Below are positions 46,101 through 53,996 of a stretch of 53,996 nt of DNA, piece after piece. Source of the stretch: JARKQH01 sp964631605 (lineage in GTDB: Bacteria; Verrucomicrobiota; Verrucomicrobiia; Limisphaerales; UBA8199); contig CAZVYG010000026.1 of the NCBI GenBank assembly GCA_964631605.1, positions 1-53,996 on the forward strand. The letters are read 5' to 3'. Each line of letters starts with the position of its first letter. The first letter of the stretch is position 1. The translations under genes and the position numbers were made by a program. The notes under the pieces were generated by a model. The model worked only from the letters and a program-made list of their open reading frames with translations. It had not been told where the DNA came from and did no database searches.

Positions 46101-47445
46101 GGTGATGGCGATCAACGGCCTGCTCACCAAGGTCATGTTCGATCGCAACCCGAAGAACGAGTTCTTTGTCGAGGAGAGTTTCCCGCTGGACTGGATGTAT
46201 CAACACCTGACCCCCTTCGGCATCATCATGAAGATCAACCGCCAGCCCGTGCCGGAGCTGACGGAGGAAATCGTCCGCCGGGATCACGAGTTCTGGACGC
46301 GCTTCGCCCGCGAGCGGCTTATTGGCGACTGGCTGACCTACGACACCAAAGTTTCGGAAATCGCCTCGTTCGTCGAACGCGTTTACCTGCGGAAGAATTT
46401 CAAAGGTTTTACCGGCGACCGCAAGTTCGTCCGGGACGACCAGGCGCAAAAGGCGTTTTCGAAGCTGCGCAGTTCCATCGGGGGGGTTTACAACTGGCGG
46501 ATTGCCAATTCCAAGCCCGGCAGCGCCGAGCAGCAGCGCATGATCAAGGAAGCGGACTTCGCCTTCCGCCAGGCGTTTGCCTTCTGCCCCTACAGCCCCG
46601 AGGCGGTGTTCCGGTATGTGAACCTGCTGCTCAGCCTGCAGCGCTTTGAAGACGCGATCATCGTCGCCTCGACGTGTCTCAAGCTGGATCCGTACAATGC
46701 GCAAGTCCTGGACCTCGTCAAACGACTCGAGGCGTGGAAAAAGGAACGGGGCAGCTTTGCACCACCGGTCCAGAATGTGGCGGAAATGGAGCAGGCGCTG
46801 AGGACCAACCCGGCGGATTTTCAGACCGCCTTCAATCTGGCCAGCGCCTACTTGCAGATGCAAAACCAGACCCGGGCTTTCGAAATCCTCGACGGGGTGC
46901 TCAACCATCCGAAGGCTGACCCCGCGGCGTTTCGCGCGCTGATCAAGGCCTACAACAGCATGGGCAACCAGACCCAGGTCCAGGCGGTGGTGACCAAACT
47001 CCAGGCGCTTGTCCAGGCCAACCCTGCCCATTTCGACGCGGCGATAGCCCTCGCCGAGGGCTATCGCGACCAGCAAAAGATGGACCTGGCGCAACAAACC
47101 CTCGAGCAGGTGCTCAACCACCCGCAATTGGACGCCAACGCGGCCCTTCAGCTTGCCCAACAATACGTCGCCCTGCTGAATTATCCCAAGCTGGAAGCCA
47201 CCCTCGACCGCCTGGTGAAGCTGGCTCCCGATTCCCCCGAAGCGTGGTACGATTTGGCCGCCCTGAAAGCCACCCTGGGCAAAGGTCCCGAGGCGCTCAA
47301 GGTGCTCCGGCGCGCCATCGAGCTAAGCAACGAGCGACGCAAAAAGGATTCCCAACAGCGCGACCTGGTGGCGGAGGCGGAAAAGGACAACCGGTTCGCT
47401 CAACTCAAGCAAAACCCCGAGTTCCAGGAGCTCCTCAAAAGGTGA
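43105..47445 (+). CDS. DUF2723 (O-mannosyltransferase-like) membrane protein fused to TPR repeats
   Basis: 1446 residues. After a polar N-terminus a DUF2723-type glycosyltransferase-C membrane domain begins at about residue 38; the family's conserved acidic loop reads LTLEDSGELATGSMY (Asp65, Glu68), then GIPHPPGYPVW (77-87). About 12-14 transmembrane helices run to roughly residue 620. A long soluble part follows, with a charged coiled-coil near 840-900 (KKTEIAELNEYLSRRNSESK), then tetratricopeptide-like repeats from about 1150 to the end (FQTAFNLASAYLQMQNQTRA, LDRLVKLAPDSPEAWYDLAA). By analogy it should glycosylate exported proteins or lipids from a polyprenyl sugar, with the TPR part recruiting clients. 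The acceptor is unknown. Confidence 0.88.
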   Translation: MSNDKVKLPGAKSAPVASAPTAKPQAPSHVAPLFRRIDWITFLITFGAVMLGYYLTLAPELTLEDSGELATGSMYAGIPHPPGYPVWTIYTWLWTVLLPVGNIAWRVALGTAFSGALAAGLLGLLVSRGSSLLMEGIEELKAMSGNWESAICMISGFVAGMLIGFNGFMWSQAVIAEVYATSVASFMFVLLFLLRWIYAPHQRRFLYYAMFAFGISFTNHQSLIVAAMGIEVAIAAADYRLGRNLFLWNSIIYLAGLILKSQKMIGTLDANPAIFAIFNVVGIGSIAAYLWFANLTKETFAEFCADALAALAVLFLALVPKLGPFGLLLSLGAIAGFLKFAWQNRKLGWEWLTVLICGVCWLVGALFYLYMPIAGMTNPPMQWGYPRTVEGFWHAFTRGQYEKANPTDIIGDPMRFITQLGMLGTGIVEEFNWVYAFLALVPFLFFAKLHRRERSWLIGIGAIYLCLGVLLLILLNPPPDRAAQDLVRVFFGASHMLISLLVGYGMTLVAAYMATHYQRFRSWGLIGGAVAVALALFTFVTHTRDTYFGQTAYVSLSQLAALVGDAFTDKDQFGVPIFAGLILIAMTVIFVASLLVYRNRAPLLITLGMFALMPVYPVMTHWANNEQRNHWFGYWFGHDMFTPPFKDDKGQPLYPEMTKDAVLYGGTDPGRFCPTYMIFCDSLTPSNCLPVMDQSFDRRDVYIITQNALADGTYLNYIRAHYNRSQQIDPPFFQEFFRSQRERDENYQTNVFARAMIPLDRFFTDLGARIEKRRRTFTSWFVPEHFVDLPAFAAKLRPHPKQDALSKFIYDNLPAETRQLLASNSDQMALRRALARDLNQLIDRELQVKSQIVRKKTEIAELNEYLSRRNSESKRKRLETLTAEVAALEKIPPLYDPERFKHVELCEYLQDFIKENPQSHTRVRLNRLLLEAAYPTALAKTKGGVYPDREIYIASPRDSQRCFEEYLQDAQVRLQRNQLKPGEDVRIVDNRVQVSGQVAVMAINGLLTKVMFDRNPKNEFFVEESFPLDWMYQHLTPFGIIMKINRQPVPELTEEIVRRDHEFWTRFARERLIGDWLTYDTKVSEIASFVERVYLRKNFKGFTGDRKFVRDDQAQKAFSKLRSSIGGVYNWRIANSKPGSAEQQRMIKEADFAFRQAFAFCPYSPEAVFRYVNLLLSLQRFEDAIIVASTCLKLDPYNAQVLDLVKRLEAWKKERGSFAPPVQNVAEMEQALRTNPADFQTAFNLASAYLQMQNQTRAFEILDGVLNHPKADPAAFRALIKAYNSMGNQTQVQAVVTKLQALVQANPAHFDAAIALAEGYRDQQKMDLAQQTLEQVLNHPQLDANAALQLAQQYVALLNYPKLEATLDRLVKLAPDSPEAWYDLAALKATLGKGPEALKVLRRAIELSNERRKKDSQQRDLVAEAEKDNRFAQLKQNPEFQELLKR

Positions 47446-47526
47446 ACCGGGGCAAACACCCGGCCGGACCGGCCCGCGGAGAAACTCTTGATATCTTTGG
47501 GGTGTGCCGCGGCGCCCAGGTTCGGA

Positions 47527-47922
47527 CTAAGGCTTTTTCTTCGCGGTCCCCTCGTCGGCCGGTTTGGGGCCGAAGCGCAAGGTGCTGAGGACCAGATTTC
47601 CGTTTTCAGCGGTTTTGAAATAGCCGCTGACCATTTCACCCACCACCGCGTCCTTGAGCGTGCCCGGCTTGCCGTCTTTGGTGATCTTCGTGTCGGCGGT
47701 CACGTGGAAGGTTCGCGTCCCCATGGTGAGGGTCCGTGAGGCCTGGTCCACGGCCTTGAGCCGGCCGTGGAACGGTCCGGCGGTTTGTTTCTTTTTGGCG
47801 GGTTGAGCGGCGGCGCCCGCTGCGGGGGCGGCCGCTCCGCCGGCGCGGTTCTGAGCGAGAGCCGCGGGCGTCGCGAGCCCCAGCGCGGCCGTGATAAAGA
47901 GCAGGGTGATGGTCTTGAGCAT
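47527..47922 (-). CDS. Small exported DUF5666-like protein
   Basis: 131 residues with a signal peptide (MLKTITLLFITAALGLATPAALA), a low-complexity Ala/Gly/Pro/Lys linker and a small beta domain (FHGRLKAVDQASRTLTMGTR, FHVTADTKITKDGKPGTL, GEMVSGYFKT) that resembles DUF5666-type OB-like domains. No catalytic residues. Last of three closely spaced minus-strand genes, 10 bases after lptE. A periplasmic role is inferred from the signal and the neighbours only. Confidence 0.75.
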   Translation of the reverse strand: MLKTITLLFITAALGLATPAALAQNRAGGAAAPAAGAAAQPAKKKQTAGPFHGRLKAVDQASRTLTMGTRTFHVTADTKITKDGKPGTLKDAVVGEMVSGYFKTAENGNLVLSTLRFGPKPADEGTAKKKP

Positions 47923-47932
47923 AAACTGTCGG

Positions 47933-48487
47933 CTACCAGGTTCCGTCGGCCAGCAGGGCGGTGATGTTCCTGGCCAGATCGGCCGCCAGCAGCGGCAGCG
48001 CCTGGCGCTCCGCGCTGGTGAGGTCCGATCCCACCCGGATCAGGGTCACGCCGTTGACGGGCCGGTTCAAAATCACTTTGCCTGAGGACCGCTCGGTCGC
48101 GGTCACCTGGGCGGTGAGGAGCAGGCGGAAGTCGCGAACGGTCAGGGCGTCGTTGGGTGCAAGGCTCAGTTCGAACCTCTGGTAGCGCGTGAGAATGCAA
48201 CTCAGGACGATGTCCCCCTCTTCGCGGGTGGCCAGGCGGTAAGTGCCGTCGCGTTGAAGTTGCTGGCGCAGGGCGCGGGTGCAGGGGTCGGAGAGGCGCG
48301 GCTCGAGCGTCTGGTTCAGGAAGGGCTTGACCTGCACGGATTTTTCGCCGGCAACTGCCCCGCCGGTTGGTCCCAGCCGGTAACCGGCGCAGCCGCCAAG
48401 CAGGAGGCCGGCGGCCAACAGCAGCGCCAGGGGCACGGCCCGGCTGGCGGGGGGCGGCTGGAAGGGGTTGGGCCGGGAGTCGAGCAT
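47933..48487 (-). CDS. lptE: LptE-family LPS-assembly lipoprotein
   Basis: 184 residues. Lipoprotein signal ending LLLGGCAGYRLGP, the GYxL start just after the lipid-bearing Cys being typical of LptE. The domain continues with SVQVKPFLNQTLEPRL, LQRDGTYRLATREEGDIVL, TVRDFRLLLTAQVTAT and ends with the long helix VGSDLTSAERQALPLLAADL. LptE plugs the LptD barrel and helps to place lipopolysaccharide in the outer leaflet. The gene follows the bamD-like gene by 3 bases and is surely co-transcribed with it. A 14-residue polar extension before the signal may be an overlong start; no better ATG is seen. Confidence 0.85.
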   Translation of the reverse strand: MLDSRPNPFQPPPASRAVPLALLLAAGLLLGGCAGYRLGPTGGAVAGEKSVQVKPFLNQTLEPRLSDPCTRALRQQLQRDGTYRLATREEGDIVLSCILTRYQRFELSLAPNDALTVRDFRLLLTAQVTATERSSGKVILNRPVNGVTLIRVGSDLTSAERQALPLLAADLARNITALLADGTW

Positions 48488-48490
48488 GAA

Positions 48491-49477
48491 TTATTTCTTT
48501 CCGGTTTCGATCATTTGCTTGAGTTGCTCGATGCGCGCGCGGGCCAGGGTCGCATACTCGGAATTGGGATCCTTCCAAACGACGTCGCCGTAGTAGATCA
48601 AGGCGCCGTTCCACTTCTTGTATTTCTCGTAGAACTGCGCGGTTTGGAAACTGCCCCGCGCCTGCTCGGTCTTGAGGGCCGCAATGATTTTCTCGGCTTC
48701 CGGCACGCGCGAATCCTGCGGGTACAAGGTGATAAAATCGGTGAAACTGGCAATCGCCTGGGCGGCGGCATGCTGGTCGTATTCGGCGGTTTTGGCCTGC
48801 TTTTGGTAAGCCAATCCCTGCCGATAAAGGGCGTCGGCGGCGACCTGGGGCCGATCGTGATACCGGTCCGCCGCCAGTTCATAGGCCTTCGCGGCCAAGG
48901 GGTATTTGCGCTGTTTCTCGCGCGCGGCGCCGATCTTCATCTGGGCCTGCGGCGCGATCTCCGAATAAGGACCGGTCTTGACGATCTTCTCATACATCTC
49001 GGCGGTCTTCTCCATCGAGGGAAAGGTGGGAATGACCCCCCAGAGTTTGAAGCGTTTGCCGGCGAGAAACTGGTCGGCGATGGCGAACTGGCGTTGAATG
49101 ATTTCGGAAAAATTGGCGGTTTTGGGATGTTTTTCGAGCAGTTTCTGATATTCCTTGAAGGCCTTTTCCTCCTTGCCTTTGGCTTCGTAGCACCGGGCCA
49201 CCAGGTATTGGGCCTGGGGCGCGTAGTCCGACAGCGGCCATTCCTTGACCGCGCGGCGCGCGGCTCGCTGGGCCAGCCCGTAGTCTTTGCGATCGAACGC
49301 CGCCTGGGCCACGTCCAATTGCTCCTTGGCGGTCGTCCGGCGCCATTTCCCCTCGGAGCCCACCGGTTCGTAGGTCCAGCCTTCGCCCGGCCGGTAAATG
49401 AGGGGGGCGGGCGAACGGAACGGCAACGCCACCAACATGGCCAGCACCCAGAGGCAAACCAGAAACCGAAAACGCAT
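48491..49477 (-). CDS. bamD: BamD-like outer-membrane assembly TPR protein
   Basis: 328 residues: signal peptide (FLVCLWVLAMLVALPFRSPA) followed by five to six TPR-like helical pairs (LDVAQAAFDRKDYGLAQRAA, APQAQYLVARCYEAKGKEEK, EKTAEMYEKIVKTGPYSEIA, PLAAKAYELAADRYHDRP, AIASFTDFITLYPQDSRV). This is the outer-membrane-assembly-lipoprotein architecture seen in BamD/YfiO, but about 80 residues longer, and no lipobox Cys follows the signal, so the protein may be soluble in the periplasm or anchored in another way. It is first in an operon with lptE, and divergent from lpxA, forming an outer-membrane biogenesis block. Confidence 0.82.
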   Translation of the reverse strand: MRFRFLVCLWVLAMLVALPFRSPAPLIYRPGEGWTYEPVGSEGKWRRTTAKEQLDVAQAAFDRKDYGLAQRAARRAVKEWPLSDYAPQAQYLVARCYEAKGKEEKAFKEYQKLLEKHPKTANFSEIIQRQFAIADQFLAGKRFKLWGVIPTFPSMEKTAEMYEKIVKTGPYSEIAPQAQMKIGAAREKQRKYPLAAKAYELAADRYHDRPQVAADALYRQGLAYQKQAKTAEYDQHAAAQAIASFTDFITLYPQDSRVPEAEKIIAALKTEQARGSFQTAQFYEKYKKWNGALIYYGDVVWKDPNSEYATLARARIEQLKQMIETGKK

Positions 49478-49630
49478 ATAGGCGCACGGTAGCCACCCCC
49501 CTGAGACGAGTCAAGAAAGCCGCGAGCGATCTGATTGCAAGCCAGTGGGGCTCATGCCGGAGCCGGAGGGTGGCCGCCGGCTGACTGACTTTGAGCTTGG
49601 CAAGCGGGATGGTTTCCGCACTTTGACCGG

Positions 49631-50440
49631 GTGATTCATCCGACAGCGATCATCCATCCCAACGCGCGGCTGGACCCGACGGTTCAGGTTGGGCCGTATG
49701 CCGTGATTGATGCCGGCGTCCAGCTTGGTCCGGACTGCGTGGTGGGACCTTACGTTTACCTGACCGGCCAGACCACCGTGGGCAGAGGCAACCGCTTTTT
49801 TGCCGGGTGTGTCATCGGCGAGGCGCCGCAGGACCTGAAATACGCGAATGAACCCACCCGCCTCCGGATTGGCGACTTCAACGTCTTCCGCGAACATGTC
49901 ACCGTGCACCGCTCGAACAAGATGGCCGAGGACACGGTGATCGGCTCGCACAATTTTCTGATGCAGCACTCGCATGTGGCGCACAACGTCTGCCTGGGCG
50001 ACCACGTCATTGTCGCCGGGGGCGCGTTGCTGGCCGGGCATGTGACGGTGGGCGACCGGGCCTTCATCTCGGGCAACTGTCTGGTGCACCAGTTTGTGCG
50101 CGTCGGGACGCTGGCCCTGATGCAGGGGGGTTCGGCCATCAGCAAGGACCTCCTGCCCTACACCGTCGCTCATGGGTGTAACGGGATTTGCGGTCTCAAC
50201 ACCGTGGGCTTGCGCCGGGCGGGCATCAGCGCCGAGGACCGCCTCGAACTCAAGCAGCTTTACCATGCCCTTTTTCACCAGGGCCGCGGCTTCCGGCAGG
50301 CGCTGGCCGAGGCCTCGGCCAAATTCACCAGCGCCCCGGCCCGGACGTTGCTGGACTTTGCCGCCACGGCCAGGCGCGGCCTTTGTTTCGACACCACCGT
50401 CCGCGCCGGCAGACGCACGAATTCGCCGCCTGCCGACTAA
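49631..50440 (+). CDS. lpxA: Acyl-ACP:UDP-N-acetylglucosamine O-acyltransferase
   Basis: First enzyme of lipid A synthesis: transfers a 3-hydroxyacyl chain from ACP to UDP-GlcNAc in the cytoplasm. 269 residues, normal length. The hexapeptide left-handed beta-helix begins at once (MIHPTAIIHPNARLDPTVQV), and the LpxA-specific segments are present: IGEAPQDLKYANEPTRLRIG, FREHVTVHR, NFLMQHSHVAHN (with His118 matching the catalytic His125 of E. coli) and LVHQFVRVG. The start is a GTG (49631), the only one that preserves the first coil. Genuine lipopolysaccharide production by this organism follows from this gene together with lptE. Confidence 0.95.
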   Translation: MIHPTAIIHPNARLDPTVQVGPYAVIDAGVQLGPDCVVGPYVYLTGQTTVGRGNRFFAGCVIGEAPQDLKYANEPTRLRIGDFNVFREHVTVHRSNKMAEDTVIGSHNFLMQHSHVAHNVCLGDHVIVAGGALLAGHVTVGDRAFISGNCLVHQFVRVGTLALMQGGSAISKDLLPYTVAHGCNGICGLNTVGLRRAGISAEDRLELKQLYHALFHQGRGFRQALAEASAKFTSAPARTLLDFAATARRGLCFDTTVRAGRRTNSPPAD

Positions 50441-50459
50441 GCCGGCCCGGGTCGCATCC

Positions 50460-51251
<792 letters not shown>

Positions 51252-51454
51252 AGGACTGCCCCAACCGGGCTGGCAAGCGGTAATGCAGGTGGGGTGGAAG
51301 CTCCGCCGGTTGCTGCCCTCGAGGCTGATGTTCGGTCTGCGACTCGGACGGGGTTCCGCTGCCGCTCTGATGCGGCCTTCTCATTTAAGCGTCCCATGCC
51401 GGCGGGGAATTCTGATCCACGGTCTTTGATTCATGGTCGGCCGGGCGGGGAAGA

Positions 51455-52477
51455 CTACCATTGGGCGGAAGCGAGGAAACGGCGGAGGGCATCCTGGACG
51501 ATGCGCGGCGGGAGGGCGTAAGTCGAAACGCGAGCCGCGCGGGCGATGTTAAGCCCAATGACGTTGCCGTCCAAATCCACCAGGGGGCCGCCGCAGAGCC
51601 AGGGAGAGAGGACGGTGTCGTGCTCGAGGACCTCCTCGAAGCCGGCGGCGCGCTGGCTGACGGCGCCCAGCAGGCGGCTGGCGCGTTCCTGGGAGAAAGA
51701 GCCGCGGCCCAGCCGTTCTCCACCGGCGACCATGAGCTGGACCTGGGCGTCGAATTGGTCGCCGGCGCGCTGGACGCGCAATTTGACGGTTTGGCCTTCG
51801 CGGAAATCGCGGAGCACCTCGACAACTTGCTGCCGGTCACTGACCTGTTCGCCGTTAATGGCAACGATGATGTCCCCCGGGCGAAGGCCGGCCTTCTCAG
51901 CTCCGAAGCCGGCGAGAACCTCTTCGATTCGGGGAGCGGAACCCCCGTTTTGAAACTGAACCCCGATCAAGGCGCGCTCGGGGCGAACGCGCCGGGGCAG
52001 GGCGCTGATGACTCCGACCGCATGGGGGGTTGGGGGAATGCCGACGGTGACGGCCCATTGGCCAACCACGGGCGGGGAAGAAGCCCAGCGGACCGGTTTG
52101 AGGCCCTGAGCCTGAACGCGGACGAGGGCGAGGTCGAGGTCCTCGTTGGTGGCGAGGATGCTGGCCCGCACTTCCTGGTCCGAGGCAAGCCAGCAGGTCA
52201 AAGTGCCGGGCTTCAATTCGCTGGCTTTGGTCAGGACCAGGCCCTGGGCGTCCACGACGGTGCCCAAGGCCACCGTTTCCCCATTGACGTTGAACTTGAC
52301 CACGGAATGGCGTGTGGCCTGGGAAACCGGCGCAAAGGCGCGAAGCGTTTCTTCCCCATTGCGGAAACGATTGGCGGGTAGCGAGGTGGAGGAACGAGGC
52401 TGGGCGTGGAGGCCGGAGGGGCCGGTCAGGACCAGCAGGACCAGCAGGCAGGGGAGGAGGTTGCGGGGGCGGCGCAT
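51455..52477 (-). CDS. Catalytically dead trypsin-like protein with an internal PDZ domain
   Basis: 340 residues from ATG 52477, with a signal peptide (LLPCLLVLLVLTGPSGLHA). The fold is that of HtrA-type proteases, but the catalytic residues are changed: the LTNAHVV position reads LVLTKASEL (Ser86 for His), Asp115 in NEDLDLALVRV is kept, and GNSGGPL reads PWLCGGPLVDLDGNVIGLN (Cys295 for Ser). A PDZ domain (about 168-250, GVQFQNGG, AGLRPGDIIVAINGEQV) sits between the strand VGVISALPRR and the serine loop, that is inside the protease fold, not after it. It lies 2 bases after the intact protease gene, so the pair is co-expressed. A substrate-binding or regulatory partner role is inferred. Confidence 0.82.
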   Translation of the reverse strand: MRRPRNLLPCLLVLLVLTGPSGLHAQPRSSTSLPANRFRNGEETLRAFAPVSQATRHSVVKFNVNGETVALGTVVDAQGLVLTKASELKPGTLTCWLASDQEVRASILATNEDLDLALVRVQAQGLKPVRWASSPPVVGQWAVTVGIPPTPHAVGVISALPRRVRPERALIGVQFQNGGSAPRIEEVLAGFGAEKAGLRPGDIIVAINGEQVSDRQQVVEVLRDFREGQTVKLRVQRAGDQFDAQVQLMVAGGERLGRGSFSQERASRLLGAVSQRAAGFEEVLEHDTVLSPWLCGGPLVDLDGNVIGLNIARAARVSTYALPPRIVQDALRRFLASAQW

Positions 52478-52479
52478 GG

Positions 52480-53340
52480 TCAGCGGCTGGCTGCGTCCCC
52501 GCGGGCGGCGGCGCTGTTTTGGGGGCTGGGCGTTGCGTCCACGGTGGGGGGTGCGAGGCGGTTCCAAGCCTGATAATAATCGGTGATCGGGGCGTGAAAG
52601 TTGGCGGCCATGGACCCGCTGATTGCGTTGTGAATGCCAATCACGTGGCCAAACATGTCAAAGAGCGGTCCGCCGGAGTCGCCGGGGCTGATCGTGCAAT
52701 CGGTCTGGAGTATGCCGGGCGAGAGCCGAATGATGCGGCCGAGGCGCACCACCAGGGAGCGCCGGCGGTCAAAGCCCCCTGGATGACCCAACGCAAGCGT
52801 CCAGTCGCCGGGTCGGGCGTTCGTCAAATCGCCCGGGGGTGCGCAGGGCCAGGGGCCGCGGTCCTCAATCTTGGCCAGGCCGGTATCGGTGTCCTCGTCC
52901 ACCCCCAAGGTTTTGCCGCGGACGCGTTTGCCGTCGGGGAAGATAAAAGTGACCCAGCGATCGGGACGGCCGCAAACGTGACCGGCCGTCAGTACCAGGC
53001 CATCGGGTGAAATGACAACCCCGCTGCCGATGGCGCTGCCGATTTCCAGGGCAACCACTGCGGGCGACACACGGGCCACAAGGTTGGTGACGTGTCGTTC
53101 GATGGCTTTTAGATCGTCGAGGGAGACGGGGCTGGGCCGGGTCAAGGCGGCGGGCAAGGAATTGCGCTCACCCACCGCGGGGCGCAGCACGGCGGATTTG
53201 CCCGGAGCCTGGTCTGAAGGACTGGCTGGAGGTTCGGCGGCAAAAGCCGCTGCCGCCGAAACAAAAGCCAGCAACGCCCCCGCGACTGGGGGGGCGCACA
53301 ACAATGTTACTGCACGAACTGAAAACACAATCCACCGCAC
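52480..53340 (-). CDS. Trypsin-like serine protease (S1C/HtrA-like, no PDZ)
   Basis: 286 residues with a secretory signal (GALLAFVSAAAAFA). The catalytic triad is complete: His121 in LVLTAGHVCG, Asp152 in DEDTDTGLAKIED and Ser222 in TISPGDSGGPLFDMFGHVIG. It ends soon after the protease domain with a Pro/Ser/Ala-rich tail; there is no PDZ domain, which is carried instead by the next gene, 2 bases downstream. The start is a GTG at 53340. Predicted to act in the periplasm, probably in protein quality control or regulated cleavage. Confidence 0.85.
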   Translation of the reverse strand: MRWIVFSVRAVTLLCAPPVAGALLAFVSAAAAFAAEPPASPSDQAPGKSAVLRPAVGERNSLPAALTRPSPVSLDDLKAIERHVTNLVARVSPAVVALEIGSAIGSGVVISPDGLVLTAGHVCGRPDRWVTFIFPDGKRVRGKTLGVDEDTDTGLAKIEDRGPWPCAPPGDLTNARPGDWTLALGHPGGFDRRRSLVVRLGRIIRLSPGILQTDCTISPGDSGGPLFDMFGHVIGIHNAISGSMAANFHAPITDYYQAWNRLAPPTVDATPSPQNSAAARGDAASR

Positions 53341-53616
53341 CGCTGGGGGCGATTCCGCTCGCCGCCACCGGGGCGTTACTCCATCTCAACTTACCCAACA
53401 CCGTAATCCGATTTTGCGCCTGGTCAAATAAGAGGCGAACGAATTTGCATTGGAACTGCGCGCTTCTTGGGTGTGAAGTTCCGAATCGGGGCGGCGGGGA
53501 GTGGATTTGACCCATCAAGGCGGTGAGGGGGCAAGGATGAGGTGAGTGACCGTCTGCCAGTCTTAAGCCCCGAGGGACCAAGGTCTCTGGTGCAGGTGTC
53601 AGAACGCTATGTTCAA

Positions 53617-53664
53617 AGCGCGGCTATTCGGCTGCAAAACAGGATGGCAGCGCGGCTATTCGGC
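53617..53664. repeat. Two direct copies of a 16-base sequence
   Basis: AGCGCGGCTATTCGGC occurs at 53617-53632 and again at 53649-53664, separated by 16 bases. Only two units are present, so it is not a CRISPR array; more likely part of a dispersed intergenic repeat family. Confidence 0.65.
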
Positions 53665-53772
53665 AAGAAGGTTAAGACGACACTCCGGCAGAAACGATGA
53701 TGCCAAGCAGGCGCGTAACAGGCAACGTGCCGACTATGCGACCACCTATTCCGTGTTCCATCTCATCGGAGC

Positions 53773-53790
53773 GCGGACATTCTTGTCCGC
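53773..53790. repeat. Dispersed palindromic repeat, second copy
   Basis: GCGGACATTCTTGTCCGC, the reverse complement of the copy inside the kinase gene (36823-36840). Perfect 7-base arms around TTCT. Flanking bases also match (GCGC/AGCGC side). This copy lies in non-coding DNA. Confidence 0.8.
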
Positions 53791-53996
53791 CTCTCCGCCG
53801 CCACGCATATTGCGCGACCACCGATCCCCTGTTCCCCCCTCGCCAGCCGGCGACGGCTGGCGCCCATCTCCCAAGCCCCCAAGGGCCGCGGTCGCTCAGT
53901 TCTGTCGTTCGGTACCAGACCGCGATTGTTTTCGGCGGCGAGCCGTTGCCCTGAAGGGGCATTCCATTTCAGCCCAGGGCAAAGCGAGCCCCCAGG

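Larger units (their letters stand above)
53341..53996. other. Non-coding, repeat-bearing region at the right edge
   Basis: No convincing gene is seen in 656 bases. The proximal part (53341-53500) is the upstream region of the protease gene. The distal part carries a 16-base direct repeat and the palindromic dispersed repeat, and its ending (GGGGCATTCCATTTCAGCCC and CAGGGCAAAGCGAGCCCCC) recalls, from memory, repeat-derived intergenic sequence common in Pedosphaera-type genomes. Confidence 0.5.

Noticed and set aside
51455..52477. DegP/HtrA protease
   Set aside because: Catalytic His and Ser are replaced by Ser and Cys, so it should not be called an active protease.
53617..53664. CRISPR array
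   Set aside because: Only two 16-base copies, short spacing and no cas genes.
53697..53954. Open frame of 85 residues at the right edge
   Set aside because: It reads through the dispersed repeat, is Pro/Arg-rich, and has no ribosome-binding site or known relatives.

Overview
The window looks like chromosomal DNA from a GC-rich Gram-negative member of the Verrucomicrobiota, probably of the Pedosphaera/Limisphaera kind; this placement is inference. The basis is four separate genes for pseudopilin-like proteins with the leader FTLIELLVVIAIIAILA, very large secreted LamG proteins, secreted proteins ending in an FFRL/YFRI-type domain, a tiny Lys/Ala-rich histone-like peptide, a DUF2723 membrane protein, and a complete outer-membrane toolkit (LpxA, LptE, BamD). 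No rRNA, tRNA, CRISPR array, prophage or intact insertion sequence was recognised.

Layout. (1) 275-7115, minus: a CusABC-type copper/silver efflux operon preceded by two small Cys-containing exported proteins, with a visible promoter. (2) 7272-8740, plus: a pseudopilin, a small lipoprotein and a 22-residue histone-tail-like peptide. (3) 8966-19570, minus: aminopeptidase P, then a sialic acid locus (two sialidases around an N-acetylneuraminate lyase) read with a pseudopilin and a three-LamG protein. (4) 19707-23003: a Sel1-repeat protein, a DUF433 antitoxin whose partner toxin is cut off by an IS256-family remnant, another pseudopilin and an unknown membrane protein. (5) 23102-29372, minus: a Tat-exported Gfo/Idh/MocA oxidoreductase, DNA polymerase III alpha, the tail of a lost membrane protein gene and a secreted protein. 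(6) 29561-41691: an exopolysaccharide or surface-glycan locus with four glycosyltransferases, an acetyltransferase, a beta-helix protein, two unusual kinases and an O-antigen-ligase-like protein. (7) 41950-50440: a secreted protein, a 1446-residue DUF2723-TPR protein, the bamD-lptE operon and lpxA. (8) 50460-53340, minus: a fourth pseudopilin and a pair of trypsin-like proteins, one intact and one that has lost its catalytic residues. (9) 53341-53996: non-coding, repeat-bearing DNA.

How the parts fit together. The sialidases would release sialic acid outside the cytoplasm and the lyase would split it inside; no transporter, ManNAc kinase or epimerase is present in the window. The glycan locus has a run of four genes joined by ATGA/TGATG overlaps (acetyltransferase, GT2, APH-fold kinase, nucleotidyltransferase-P-loop kinase fusion), which suggests a co-translated module that may phosphorylate a glycan or its precursor. 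This module, and the pseudoprotease with a PDZ domain placed inside its trypsin fold next to an active protease, are the best candidates for undescribed biology. A palindromic dispersed repeat has entered the kinase gene in frame, and a different repeat-like sequence appears to replace the end of the first sialidase.
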